Shown here: piece by piece, positions 24,112 to 31,826 of the stretch
How positions within the stretch are numbered: the first letter of the stretch is position 1
How the letters are laid out: every line of letters starts with the position of its first letter
NCBI GenBank assembly: GCA_017429695.1
Contig: JAFROK010000057.1
Location: 1 to 50,363 of the forward strand
DNA: 50,363 bases
From: Clostridia bacterium
GTDB taxonomy: Bacteria; Bacillota; Clostridia; Christensenellales; Aristaeellaceae
Direction of reading: 5' to 3'
Made by a program: the position numbers and the translations under genes
The notes under the pieces: model-generated
The model's database searches: none
Told to the model about the DNA's origin: nothing
Seen by the model: the letters and a program-made list of their open reading frames with translations, nothing else

Positions 24112-25071
24112 ATGCGGAAACAGGCTTTCGGAGACCGTCAGGTTTCAGTGATCGGCTTGGGCAGCGGAGAGTTCGGCGGGAAGATTTCGGAGCGCCAGGC
24201 CCGGGAATTCATGGACGCCTATGCCGACATAGGCGGAAATCTGATTGATACAGGCCGCGTATACGGTGATTTTGTCACGCCAAGAAACGGAGAAAGCGAA
24301 AAGATCATCGGCAGATGGCTCGCAGACCGCCATTGCCGGGAAAAGACCTTTCTCAGCACCAAAGGCGGCCATCCGCCGATCCAGGATATGCAGCGCAGCC
24401 GCCTGAGCAGGGAAGAAATCCGCAGGGACATGGCAGAAAGCCTGGAGGATCTGCAAACGGATCAAGTGGATATTTTCTGGCTCCACAGAGATGACGAAAG
24501 CCGCCCCGTGGGCGACATCATGGAAACACTGCAAAGCCTGATCGAAGACGGAAGAACACGCATGACCGGCGTATCCAACTGGTGTCCGGAACGGATTGAA
24601 GAAGCAAACCGATATGCCGTTTCCCATGGGCTGACGCCGGTTACAGCCAATCAACTCCAATTCAGTCTGGCCCGCCAGGTCAATTGTTATGATCCCGGAC
24701 TGGTTACTATGGACACGAAAGCCTGGCGGATGCACCGGCAGACCGGGATGGTATGCTGCTGCTTTTCCTCCCAGGCGGGCGGATTCTTTACCAAGCTGGA
24801 TGCATCAGGCTGGGATCAGCTGAATGAAAATCTGAAAAACGATTACGGCTGTGAAGAGAATCTGAACATTCTGGAAAAGCTCCGAACCCTCCGCGGGGTA
24901 ACCGGATTATCCATCGGAGCGCTTGCGCTGGCGTATCTGACGTGTCAGCCCTTCCCCACGTTTGCCCTGGTGGGAGCCAGCCGGATCGAACACGTACTGG
25001 CATTGAAGGAAGCGGGAGACGCCGTGATCTCCCCGCAGCAGCGGGACGCGCTTCGCGCGTTCGAACCGTAA
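24112..25071 (+). CDS. Aldo/keto reductase
   Basis: This 319-residue TIM-barrel oxidoreductase has the tetrad motifs NLIDTGRVYGD (Asp and Tyr), STKGG (Lys) and FWLHRDD (His). The C-terminal VGASRIEHVLALKEA binds NADPH. It reduces aldehydes or ketones; substrate unknown. The start at MRKQAFGDRQ is chosen for the AGAAGGGAA site; an ATG at 24067 is less likely. It is monocistronic, between a terminator and a convergent transporter gene, with a TGGTAGAAT extended -10 upstream. Confidence 0.9.
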   Translation: MRKQAFGDRQVSVIGLGSGEFGGKISERQAREFMDAYADIGGNLIDTGRVYGDFVTPRNGESEKIIGRWLADRHCREKTFLSTKGGHPPIQDMQRSRLSREEIRRDMAESLEDLQTDQVDIFWLHRDDESRPVGDIMETLQSLIEDGRTRMTGVSNWCPERIEEANRYAVSHGLTPVTANQLQFSLARQVNCYDPGLVTMDTKAWRMHRQTGMVCCCFSSQAGGFFTKLDASGWDQLNENLKNDYGCEENLNILEKLRTLRGVTGLSIGALALAYLTCQPFPTFALVGASRIEHVLALKEAGDAVISPQQRDALRAFEP

Positions 25072-25087
25072 TGGCCCGGCTGTGCCG

Positions 25088-26833
25088 TTACAGCTTCATG
25101 ATCAGCGTGTTGACGCCGGCGTTATTGTAGTAATCAATCTGCCTGGCAATGCTCGCCGTCAAACGAATGCCGATGTTCCGGCCAGGTTCCTCCGGTTCAA
25201 ACTGGTCCAGGCGTTTCCGAGGGTCGAAAGCAATACAGTTGTCGCGGATCCGGATGGTCAGCCTGTCCCGGGCAACCATGCGGACATCCACATAAATATC
25301 CTTTTCCTGATGGCCGCCATGCTGAAAAATGTTACGGGTCATTTCCTCAATGCATAAACCTGCAAAAGAAGCCGTACGCCGGCTGATTCCTTTTTTCAGG
25401 CAGAACGATACGGCGGATTCGGAAGTGTCGCAGATGCTGTCCATGCTGCGCAGCGTGCATTCCCAACATTCGTCCGGGGAGGCACCGAAGTTTTCAGGAA
25501 GCTTGAGCAAAGCGTCTGTATGGAAACAGATACAACCTTTCCATATCCAGACCGACACGAGAATAACGCCAAGGCAGACGAAATCGACAGCAGCATTGCC
25601 AAGCCATGCAGCATTGATACCGAAAACGGGGACAAAGAAAAAAGCAAACAAGCCGACCGCTGCTGTCTCTGCAACGGACAGAATATTGACCAGATTCATT
25701 TTTCCCTGCGCCTGATAGGTACTCAGCAGCAGGTTCATCAGGAAATTAAGCGGAAGAAAAGTAAACCCCAGCAGGAACATATCCCGGGCAGTATTCCTTG
25801 CCGGAAAATCCGGCCTGAAGAAAAGGCCGGTCAGGACGGAAGACGCGGACAGGATCACAATCAGGATTATAACGCATCCTCCGATACCGATCCTTGCGGC
25901 TGTCCGGAAAAGGCCGCGGAAACTCCGCCGGTCCTGTTCGCCATAAAAGATGCAAGCCAGTGTGGAATAGGCAGTGGTACAGCCTCCGGTAAAAATACCG
26001 ACGATATCGCAGACGGAAATCAGCACATTTACCACGGCAATACCGGGATCTCCGCAGGCACCGGATACAGCCCGGTTCATCAGGGCGTTTTTCACCACCA
26101 GGCCGATGGTAAGCATCAGAACGGGAAAACCACGCAGCGCAGCTTCTCCCACAAGGCGCAGGTCCGGTGCGGTTCGTACAAAATGAACGGTTTTTTCTTT
26201 TTTCAGATATCCCGGCAGCAGGATCAGAAAACCGGCTGCATAGGAGAGGGTGGTTGCCAGACCGATCCCGAGCGTTCCGGCGCCGGCCAGGAGCAGGTCC
26301 CCGAGAAGATTTCCGGCGGACATCACGCCGGCGGAGATGTAGGACCTCCGCATGTCATTGTTAAAGGAGACAAAAGCCATCAGCAGGGCTGTCAGCGCCT
26401 GCAGCGGAATCCCGGGAAGATAACCCAGCATATAATTGCCGAGCAGACGGTGGACATTGCCTCCGGCTCCGAGAAGCGAGGCAATACTGTTCCGGAAGAA
26501 AATGCCCGGGAGGGCAATCAGGGTATAGAAACAGCCTAAAACAAGAAATGAGCTGATAAACAGGGTGTCAATCTTGTCTTTCTTTCCGGCTCCGATATAG
26601 TTTCCAATCAGGATCTGGGAACCGATCACAACCATGTTGAGCATCCCGACTCCCATGGCCAACGGCAGGAAAAACCCCACCGCGGCAAGGGCATCCGGCC
26701 CCAGGCGGCGGCTGATCACCAGGCTGTCCACAAAGCCGCAGATGCTCATGCTCATAAGGACAAACATATTCACAAAGAGCATCCTGATAAAAGGACCGCG
26801 GATCAACCGATTGCCTGATCCTTCTTTTCTCAT
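25088..26833 (-). CDS. MATE-family efflux transporter fused to an HATPase domain
   Basis: This 581-residue protein has two parts. Residues 1 to about 440 form a MATE transporter with about 12 membrane segments (FVDSLVISRRLGPDALAAVGF; GNLLGDLLLAGAGTLGIGLA; NLLLSTYQAQGKMN). The last about 125 residues are a GHKL ATP-binding domain of the RsbW/anti-sigma kind, with N-box LCIEEMTRNIFQHG and G-boxes IRDNCIAFDP and GRNIGIRLTASIA. No histidine phosphoacceptor is seen, so the ATPase part probably senses nucleotide or binds a partner. The start at MRKEGSG is chosen for AGGAGG four bases upstream. Confidence 0.85.
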   Translation of the reverse strand: MRKEGSGNRLIRGPFIRMLFVNMFVLMSMSICGFVDSLVISRRLGPDALAAVGFFLPLAMGVGMLNMVVIGSQILIGNYIGAGKKDKIDTLFISSFLVLGCFYTLIALPGIFFRNSIASLLGAGGNVHRLLGNYMLGYLPGIPLQALTALLMAFVSFNNDMRRSYISAGVMSAGNLLGDLLLAGAGTLGIGLATTLSYAAGFLILLPGYLKKEKTVHFVRTAPDLRLVGEAALRGFPVLMLTIGLVVKNALMNRAVSGACGDPGIAVVNVLISVCDIVGIFTGGCTTAYSTLACIFYGEQDRRSFRGLFRTAARIGIGGCVIILIVILSASSVLTGLFFRPDFPARNTARDMFLLGFTFLPLNFLMNLLLSTYQAQGKMNLVNILSVAETAAVGLFAFFFVPVFGINAAWLGNAAVDFVCLGVILVSVWIWKGCICFHTDALLKLPENFGASPDECWECTLRSMDSICDTSESAVSFCLKKGISRRTASFAGLCIEEMTRNIFQHGGHQEKDIYVDVRMVARDRLTIRIRDNCIAFDPRKRLDQFEPEEPGRNIGIRLTASIARQIDYYNNAGVNTLIMKL

Positions 26834-26865
26834 CTGGCCTCCTGCGCTTTGAAGCTTTTTCATAA
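26768..26865 (-). repeat. About 98-bp direct repeat, copy 1 (GT8 tail + MATE start)
   Basis: Covers the first codons of the MATE gene and a degenerate tail of a GT8 gene. It closely matches 27797-27895, 1,029 bases away. Here the GT8 frame is broken (AYEKASKRRRP in place of AYEKRFKAQKA). Confidence 0.75.
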
Positions 26866-26927
26866 GCTTTGCTGTGATAATTAAAGTTTGGACAAAAGAG
26901 CAGCCTTCTCGACATCATAAATTTTAT

Positions 26928-27782
26928 TTATAAAAAATCCCTGAGCAGGTTTGATTTGTATCTTTGGCTTCCGTAACAGAAAGAGAATGCGATTCTGCTC
27001 CGGTGGCATTCCTGTATGGCTTTACAGAATGCATAGATACCGGGCGACTTTGACTTATAGGATTCATCCCATGAAAAAATGCAATAATACAATGTGTTGC
27101 TCTGAAAACTTCTGAAAGTGACCCCTTGAGCTATGACGTTTCCGTCCAGAATAAATGTCCGCGTCTGAAAACCCTGCTCACTGTAAACCTTCAAATATGC
27201 CTGGATAACCTGATCATTGTAGTTTGTGTCAAATTTGTTGAAACAGTATTCCTGCCATCTGAGCAATACTTCTTTCAGCGGCCTGTCATATTGTATTTTG
27301 ATCTCCCTGTCATTCTTTTTGATCAAACGCCGGTTTCTCTTGATAAAGGAGTTGTATTTCAGTTCATCATCAACTTCCGTCCGGAGGAAATCTCCGCATT
27401 CGGCCAATGAAATCAAATTGGCATCTGCAAACAGGTCAATGTTATTGATATTACTCCTGATGAATTCCGTTTCAAAAACAATCGGGAAATTATATGAAAA
27501 TGTAATTTCATATTTTTTTCCGTCCTGTTCACAAAAAACATAACGGCAAAACAATCCAACAGCTGTCAACAGCATGGCGTCACATCTTGAACAAGTTGCA
27601 GGTTTTTGATCTATATTCGGCACTTGGCCATGTTCAATATGAAGTAATCTTTGAAGCTCTTCTATCTGTTCGCTGTAATGATTTTTCGCCGGCGTGATTG
27701 TTCTGCCGTTGATCATAATACAATCCGGTCGGGAAACGGCAATCCAATTCCCATTCGACACTTTCATTTCTTTGATCCTCAT
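26928..27782 (-). CDS. GNAT-like (CelD/BioF2-type) acyltransferase, putative
   Basis: This 284-residue cytoplasmic protein is richer in A+T than its neighbours. The C-terminal half resembles the second GNAT domain of CelD/FemAB-like acyltransferases (YLKVYSEQGFQTRTFILDGNVIAQGVTFRS; LYYCIFSWDESYKSKSPGIYAFCKAI). The N-terminal half includes SRCDAML and a polar region of unknown role. It may acylate a glycan or peptide. It lies between two copies of a direct repeat, as an inserted gene would. The ATG at 27767 with GAGG upstream is an alternative start. Confidence 0.55.
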   Translation of the reverse strand: MRIKEMKVSNGNWIAVSRPDCIMINGRTITPAKNHYSEQIEELQRLLHIEHGQVPNIDQKPATCSRCDAMLLTAVGLFCRYVFCEQDGKKYEITFSYNFPIVFETEFIRSNINNIDLFADANLISLAECGDFLRTEVDDELKYNSFIKRNRRLIKKNDREIKIQYDRPLKEVLLRWQEYCFNKFDTNYNDQVIQAYLKVYSEQGFQTRTFILDGNVIAQGVTFRSFQSNTLYYCIFSWDESYKSKSPGIYAFCKAIQECHRSRIAFSFCYGSQRYKSNLLRDFL

Positions 27783-27796
27783 CTTTCCGGAACCTT

Positions 27797-27895
27797 ATTC
27801 ACGAAGAGCATCCTGACAAAAGAGCCGCGGATCAACTGACTGCCTGACCCTTCTTTTTTCATTCGGCCTTCTGCGCCTTGAAGCGCTTTTCATAT
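27797..27895 (-). repeat. About 98-bp direct repeat, copy 2 (GT8 end + truncated MATE start)
   Basis: Contains the intact GT8 3' end. Overlapping its stop, a MATE-like start follows (MKKEGSGSQLIRGSFVRMLFVN) that is cut off after about 22 codons. Confidence 0.75.
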
Positions 27896-28746
27896 GCGTG
27901 GACAGTGCCATGCCAGAACTGTTCGTAGGGCACCCCCCGGGAGGCCCAGGGTTTCTTTTCACCGATATACTGGATGATTGCCGGATCTGCCAGCGCCTGG
28001 TCCGGAAAAAGATCTTTATGCTCCGGAAGCAGTCTTCGAATGAAAGCCAGGTCTTCCTTCCGGTCGTCCGGAAATACGTTGTACGTCTTTGGAAGCAGCC
28101 GGACTTTATCACGGTATACCTGGTTCAGCACATCCTGATCCAGATAGCGGAACGGCTTGTGATATGCCAGTTCCAGCGCTTCACGGTCTCCGCCGGATGC
28201 GCGTATTTCCTTCAGGTTCATCAGCACGACCCCTGCGTTGATATAGTACCCTGCCCCGATGCCCCATTCATCTTTCAGACGACAGAGATGAGGTTCTTCC
28301 AGGCAGAGCCTATCAGTAACTCCGGCGATGCACATCCCGTCCATATCCGTATCATACAGATCCGCCAGGGGCCGGGTAATCACCAGGTCGCTGTCCAGAT
28401 ACAGACAGCGCGCTTCCCCATCAAAGAACTCCGGCAGAAAAAGGCGGAAGTAGGCCACCTGAACCGCGTCCGGACTCAGGCAGCACGTCTCATCCGATAC
28501 AAAGCGGCGTGATGTCAGGGAAAGGGGCCATCTGGCCTCCAGTGTACAGCCCGGGAAGCAGGAAGCCATCCGGAAAAGCGGGGCCAGGTCATCCTCGTTC
28601 AGATCCTGATCCACCGACAGCAGAATCCGCAAGTTTCTATCTCCTTTTCCCGCAGTCAGAAGAGAATACATGCTGATCCGGGTAAAAGGAAGATAATACC
28701 GGTTCAGTGAATAGGCGATATTCATCGTATCTGGATCATTCTTCAT
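27859..28746 (-). CDS. Glycosyltransferase family 8
   Basis: This 295-residue retaining glycosyltransferase has the GT8 nucleotide-sugar site (MNIAYSLNRYYLPFTRISMYSLL), the metal-binding YLDSDLVI (DxD), GYYINAGVVLMNLKEI and a terminal HGTVHAYEKRF region (GT8 proteins end with a metal-binding His). It probably adds glucose or galactose to a surface glycan. The ATG at 28746 has CAGGAG seven bases upstream and overlaps the PIG-L stop by four bases, so the two genes form an operon. Confidence 0.88.
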   Translation of the reverse strand: MKNDPDTMNIAYSLNRYYLPFTRISMYSLLTAGKGDRNLRILLSVDQDLNEDDLAPLFRMASCFPGCTLEARWPLSLTSRRFVSDETCCLSPDAVQVAYFRLFLPEFFDGEARCLYLDSDLVITRPLADLYDTDMDGMCIAGVTDRLCLEEPHLCRLKDEWGIGAGYYINAGVVLMNLKEIRASGGDREALELAYHKPFRYLDQDVLNQVYRDKVRLLPKTYNVFPDDRKEDLAFIRRLLPEHKDLFPDQALADPAIIQYIGEKKPWASRGVPYEQFWHGTVHAYEKRFKAQKAE

Positions 28747-29417
28747 ATGATGCTCCTGAAAACACATTCAAAGGCCTCGGCGTAGTCAATCCCCGCCTGG
28801 GCGCCGCGGTACGCGGCCAACCCGGTAATCGCTTCTGTGGATCGGGGATGGGGGTATTGCCGCATCACGCCTGAATACTCACAGAGGGCGGATAGCTTTT
28901 TCTCCAGCCCCTCCTTTCCGATCCGGACAAAGGTGTTGGGCCTGAACGGGCAATCCGCCGGATTGAGGGTCCATTCGGTGGATGAAGGAATCTCCATATA
29001 CAATAGCTCCCGCAGCGGGAGAACCCCTTCTGTCCGCTGGAACAGCCTGCAGGCCGCGTTCACGGCCTTGCCAGTTTCCCGATGGTCTATATTCGTATCC
29101 CCGGGATGATGCGTCACAAGGACCTGCGCTTCCCAGTCGCGGATACAGGATTCCACAAACTGAACCAACTCCAGGTGCGGAACCGTATTCATGCAGATAT
29201 TCGGGAAATCAGCATGAAAGATCTGCTGAACGCCCAGAAACTTCATCGCCCTGGTCATGTCATCGAAAAGGGTTTTCGATACGTTTGACCGGACCGAAAC
29301 GCTTTTGCACATCAGCGCAACGGCCAGGCGGTGCCCCTCCCCGATCAGTTTGGAAATCGTGCCGCCCGCCCCCAGCACTTCGTCGTCCGGGTGCGCAGCA
29401 ACAACCAGCCAATTCAT
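28743..29417 (-). CDS. PIG-L/LmbE-family deacetylase
   Basis: This 224-residue zinc hydrolase has AHPDDEVLGAGGTI (metal-binding His, Asp, Asp at residues 8-13) and THHPGDTNIDHRETG (third ligand His and catalytic region). It removes N-acetyl groups from amino-sugars such as GlcNAc in glycan or glycolipid synthesis. Coupling with a GT8 gene fits a two-step modification of a cell-surface sugar. CGGAGG lies seven bases before the ATG. Confidence 0.92.
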   Translation of the reverse strand: MNWLVVAAHPDDEVLGAGGTISKLIGEGHRLAVALMCKSVSVRSNVSKTLFDDMTRAMKFLGVQQIFHADFPNICMNTVPHLELVQFVESCIRDWEAQVLVTHHPGDTNIDHRETGKAVNAACRLFQRTEGVLPLRELLYMEIPSSTEWTLNPADCPFRPNTFVRIGKEGLEKKLSALCEYSGVMRQYPHPRSTEAITGLAAYRGAQAGIDYAEAFECVFRSII

Positions 29418-29503
29418 TGCTTAACCTCCGAGATCATTGAAAGATTAACTGTCTTCGCCGGGTTTACTGGAAAAAAACGGAAAACTATGTATATTCTGAC
29501 TAT

Positions 29504-29532
29504 ATTGTAAAGAATCTTCCGGTAAATTTCAA
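29504..29532 (-). promoter_or_regulatory. Promoter of the PIG-L/GT8 operon
   Basis: Minus strand: TTGAAA (29527-29532), 17 bases, TACAAT (29504-29509), 87 bases before the PIG-L ATG. Confidence 0.5.
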
Positions 29533-29631
29533 GCGTTTATACATCTGCAGATACTGTGTATATCCACGCTTTTTTCAACGGGAAACTGGATTATTTCAGA
29601 TATATGCGCAAACGGATTTAAGCCGGAAAAA

Positions 29632-30486
29632 TCACTCTTCCGGCTTCCCCCGCCAGCGGATCCAGCGGTACTGCTTTTCCTGTGCCAGGTCGGTGATCTG
29701 CAGGTGGTATCCTTCCAGGTCGAAGCAGGGGGCGCTCAGGCCGATAGCTTCGGGGGTGGAGGCGGTGGCCGCTTCCGGGGGAACATCCAGGATGGTGACG
29801 ATGGCGCCGCCGTAGGGAGGCTCGATATCGTCCATGCCCCGGGCTTCCAGCCAGGCCTTGTAGCGCAGGTGGTAATCGCTGCTGCCGGTGCAGTGGATGA
29901 GCAGGGGGTAGTTGATGTAAGGGATCAGCTCTTCGGGAAGGGTTGTTTCCGTATAGCCGTAATACGACAGGGTGCCGCAGTACATGGCGCTGTGGAAGCC
30001 GCCGGAGGGGTGCTGAATGGCCAGGATGTCGCCGATGCGCAGCAGGGATGCCAGTTCATCCCCGTGGGCTTTGGCGGCGCCCCGGATGATACATTCCGTA
30101 TAGAGGGAGCGGTTCAGCATGCCGGATACCGGGGGATGTTCCGCATAGCCTGTTTTCAGGTTGATGTATCTCGTAAACCCCACGCAGTCAAAACCGCAGA
30201 GGTATTTCCGGTCTGTTTTGTAGTAGTCCGATGAACTGCCAGGGCTGGCGGGCCGCAGGATGGCGCTCAACTGCCGGCCGCCCCAGAAATACGGGCAGCC
30301 GAGTTCAAATCTTGCCTGGATGCCGGCGCCGGTCTGTTCGTTGTAGCGGAGGAGAAAGGGATTCCCCTCTTCCAGGAAGGAAAGGGCGACATCCAGGTAC
30401 CGGCTGCGATCCGCACAGGAGGCAGGCGGTATGGCCAGGCACAGGACCAAAAGGAGCAGGATGAACAGGATCATCTTTCTGGACAT
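29632..30486 (-). CDS. Secreted NlpC/P60-like cysteine peptidase
   Basis: This 284-residue exported protein has signal peptide MSRKMILFILLLLVLCLAIPPASC. Its cysteine-hydrolase core has LGCPYFWGGR, CGFDCVGFTRYIN (nucleophile Cys) and GDILAIQHPSGGFHSAMYCG (catalytic His). NlpC/P60 enzymes cut peptidoglycan stem peptides. The Cys before the mature start could be a lipobox (PASC), making it a lipoprotein. No cell-wall-binding domain is present. CCGGAGG lies seven bases before the ATG. Confidence 0.72.
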   Translation of the reverse strand: MSRKMILFILLLLVLCLAIPPASCADRSRYLDVALSFLEEGNPFLLRYNEQTGAGIQARFELGCPYFWGGRQLSAILRPASPGSSSDYYKTDRKYLCGFDCVGFTRYINLKTGYAEHPPVSGMLNRSLYTECIIRGAAKAHGDELASLLRIGDILAIQHPSGGFHSAMYCGTLSYYGYTETTLPEELIPYINYPLLIHCTGSSDYHLRYKAWLEARGMDDIEPPYGGAIVTILDVPPEAATASTPEAIGLSAPCFDLEGYHLQITDLAQEKQYRWIRWRGKPEE

Positions 30487-30693
30487 TTTTTCCTCCGGAT
30501 TCGGGAAAGTGCTTCGTCATGGGAAAGATAAGTGCAAGCCTCTAAGCCAATAAATTCGTCAAAACGGCTTAAATTACCTTGCACTTTGAACCGCCAAAAT
30601 CGTCCTCTATGCCTTTGTTTTCAACACCTCCCGATTTGTTGAGCAGACACTATATATGTACTATCATCCGTCCCTCGCGGATTTGTCTGGTTG

Positions 30694-31272
30694 TTATTTC
30701 AGCTTTCGGAGGCACTTATCGAATAGCGCTTCCATTCTTTCATACTTACAGAGGAACGCATCAACACTGGCATCCAGCATCTCTTGTCTTGCTACCTTGC
30801 TGAAATCAATAGCAAAATGATTGTATAACGCCAGTTCCCTTATAAATTCCCTTTGGGTTCTGCCATTACCTTCCCGGAATGGATGGAGTGCATTGATTTC
30901 CGAAAAGTGATAAGCTAATCGCTTAACAAATTGTTCGTAAGCCAATCCCTCAAGGTAGCTTTCCCTTCTGATTGCGCTGAAAACAACATCCGATTGATTC
31001 TCGAGAAACATTGCTCTGCAGAACATATTTCCTTTTGCAATATCAACCTTCCTCAATTCTCCGGCCCAGGTATACAAATCCTGAAAGATATAAAAATGGA
31101 TGCCGCGCAAATGATCAAGATCAAATCTTCCCCGGTATGGTTTCCTGATTAAATCATTGATTCTGATTGCCGTGAGCTTTCTCTCTACTTCATGGAATTT
31201 TTCCTGATTGACTATACCAAGTTTGTTCTTCAATACATCTGAATCAGGATAGCAATACATCAGATCGCCCAT
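30694..31272 (-). CDS. fic: Fic-domain toxin (AMP-transferase)
   Basis: This 192-residue protein has the Fic motif HPFREGNGRTQR (His catalytic; second Gly-Asn binds phosphates), the flap RKVDIAKGNMFC and the N-terminal LYTWAGELR. It probably AMPylates a host target. No inhibitory helix is seen in the protein itself; the required S/TxxxEG motif is in the upstream antitoxin, making this a class I Fic. Its ATG overlaps the antitoxin stop by one base (TAATG), with CGGAGG inside the antitoxin gene. Confidence 0.92.
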   Translation of the reverse strand: MGDLMYCYPDSDVLKNKLGIVNQEKFHEVERKLTAIRINDLIRKPYRGRFDLDHLRGIHFYIFQDLYTWAGELRKVDIAKGNMFCRAMFLENQSDVVFSAIRRESYLEGLAYEQFVKRLAYHFSEINALHPFREGNGRTQREFIRELALYNHFAIDFSKVARQEMLDASVDAFLCKYERMEALFDKCLRKLK

Positions 31273-31631
31273 TACACAGCCTCCGAAACTTCACCACGGT
31301 CAGCAGGTGTAATGGATGAGTAAATCATTTTCCGAAGCTCATCTCCCGTTACCTTTCCTTCGCTGTAATCTGTAAGCATCCGGGTTTCCTCTTCTGTCAG
31401 ACTCATCCCTTCCATCGCCAGAGTGGTCTTTGTCTCCTGCACACTCTCCTCAATTGAATACGCCGGATGATGCATTTTTACTTCAAACGGAATACTCTCT
31501 GTGATAATGATCTGCTTCAGAAGCATATTGACAACCGCAGAAAGATTTGTTCCAAGTGAATCCAGTATTTCAGCCGCTCTCTCGCGGTCATTCGGATCCG
31601 TCCTAACCTGTAACATGGATGAATTTGCCAT
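31272..31631 (-). CDS. Dual-domain antitoxin: RelB/DinJ ribbon-helix-helix plus VbhA-like
   Basis: This is a 119-residue antitoxin. The N-terminal half is a RelB/DinJ DNA-binding region (MLQVRTDPNDRERAAEILDSLG; LSAVVNMLLKQI). The C-terminal part carries TLAMEG, matching the Fic-inhibitory motif [ST]xxxE[GN], followed by the VbhA-like helices LTEEETRMLTDYSEGKVTGDELRKMI. One chain should both repress the operon and block Fic ATP binding. The start is placed at MANSSMLQV for its GGGAGG site. The promoter upstream holds a matching palindrome. Confidence 0.85.
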   Translation of the reverse strand: MANSSMLQVRTDPNDRERAAEILDSLGTNLSAVVNMLLKQIIITESIPFEVKMHHPAYSIEESVQETKTTLAMEGMSLTEEETRMLTDYSEGKVTGDELRKMIYSSITPADRGEVSEAV

Positions 31632-31659
31632 TGTAAAGCCTCCCTTCAAGGTTTGTCTT

Positions 31660-31688
31660 ATTATACCACAACGTCAGTACGTTGTAAA
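31660..31688 (-). promoter_or_regulatory. Promoter and palindromic operator of the Fic module
   Basis: Minus strand TTTACA (31683-31688), 17 bases, TATAAT (31660-31665). The palindrome ACAACGT-CAGT-ACGTTGT (31668-31685) fills the spacer, ideal for repression by a ribbon-helix-helix antitoxin. Confidence 0.75.
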
Positions 31689-31826
31689 CTTGTTGGCTCT
31701 GATTTGCGATAAGGATTTATGAAACTTCCCGTGAGAAATCTATTCACCTCACCAAGGCGGTCAAATTGCTGAAGATCACATTGGTAGAGGAAGGGATCTG
31801 AGCAAAAACAGCCCGCATAATACAGC

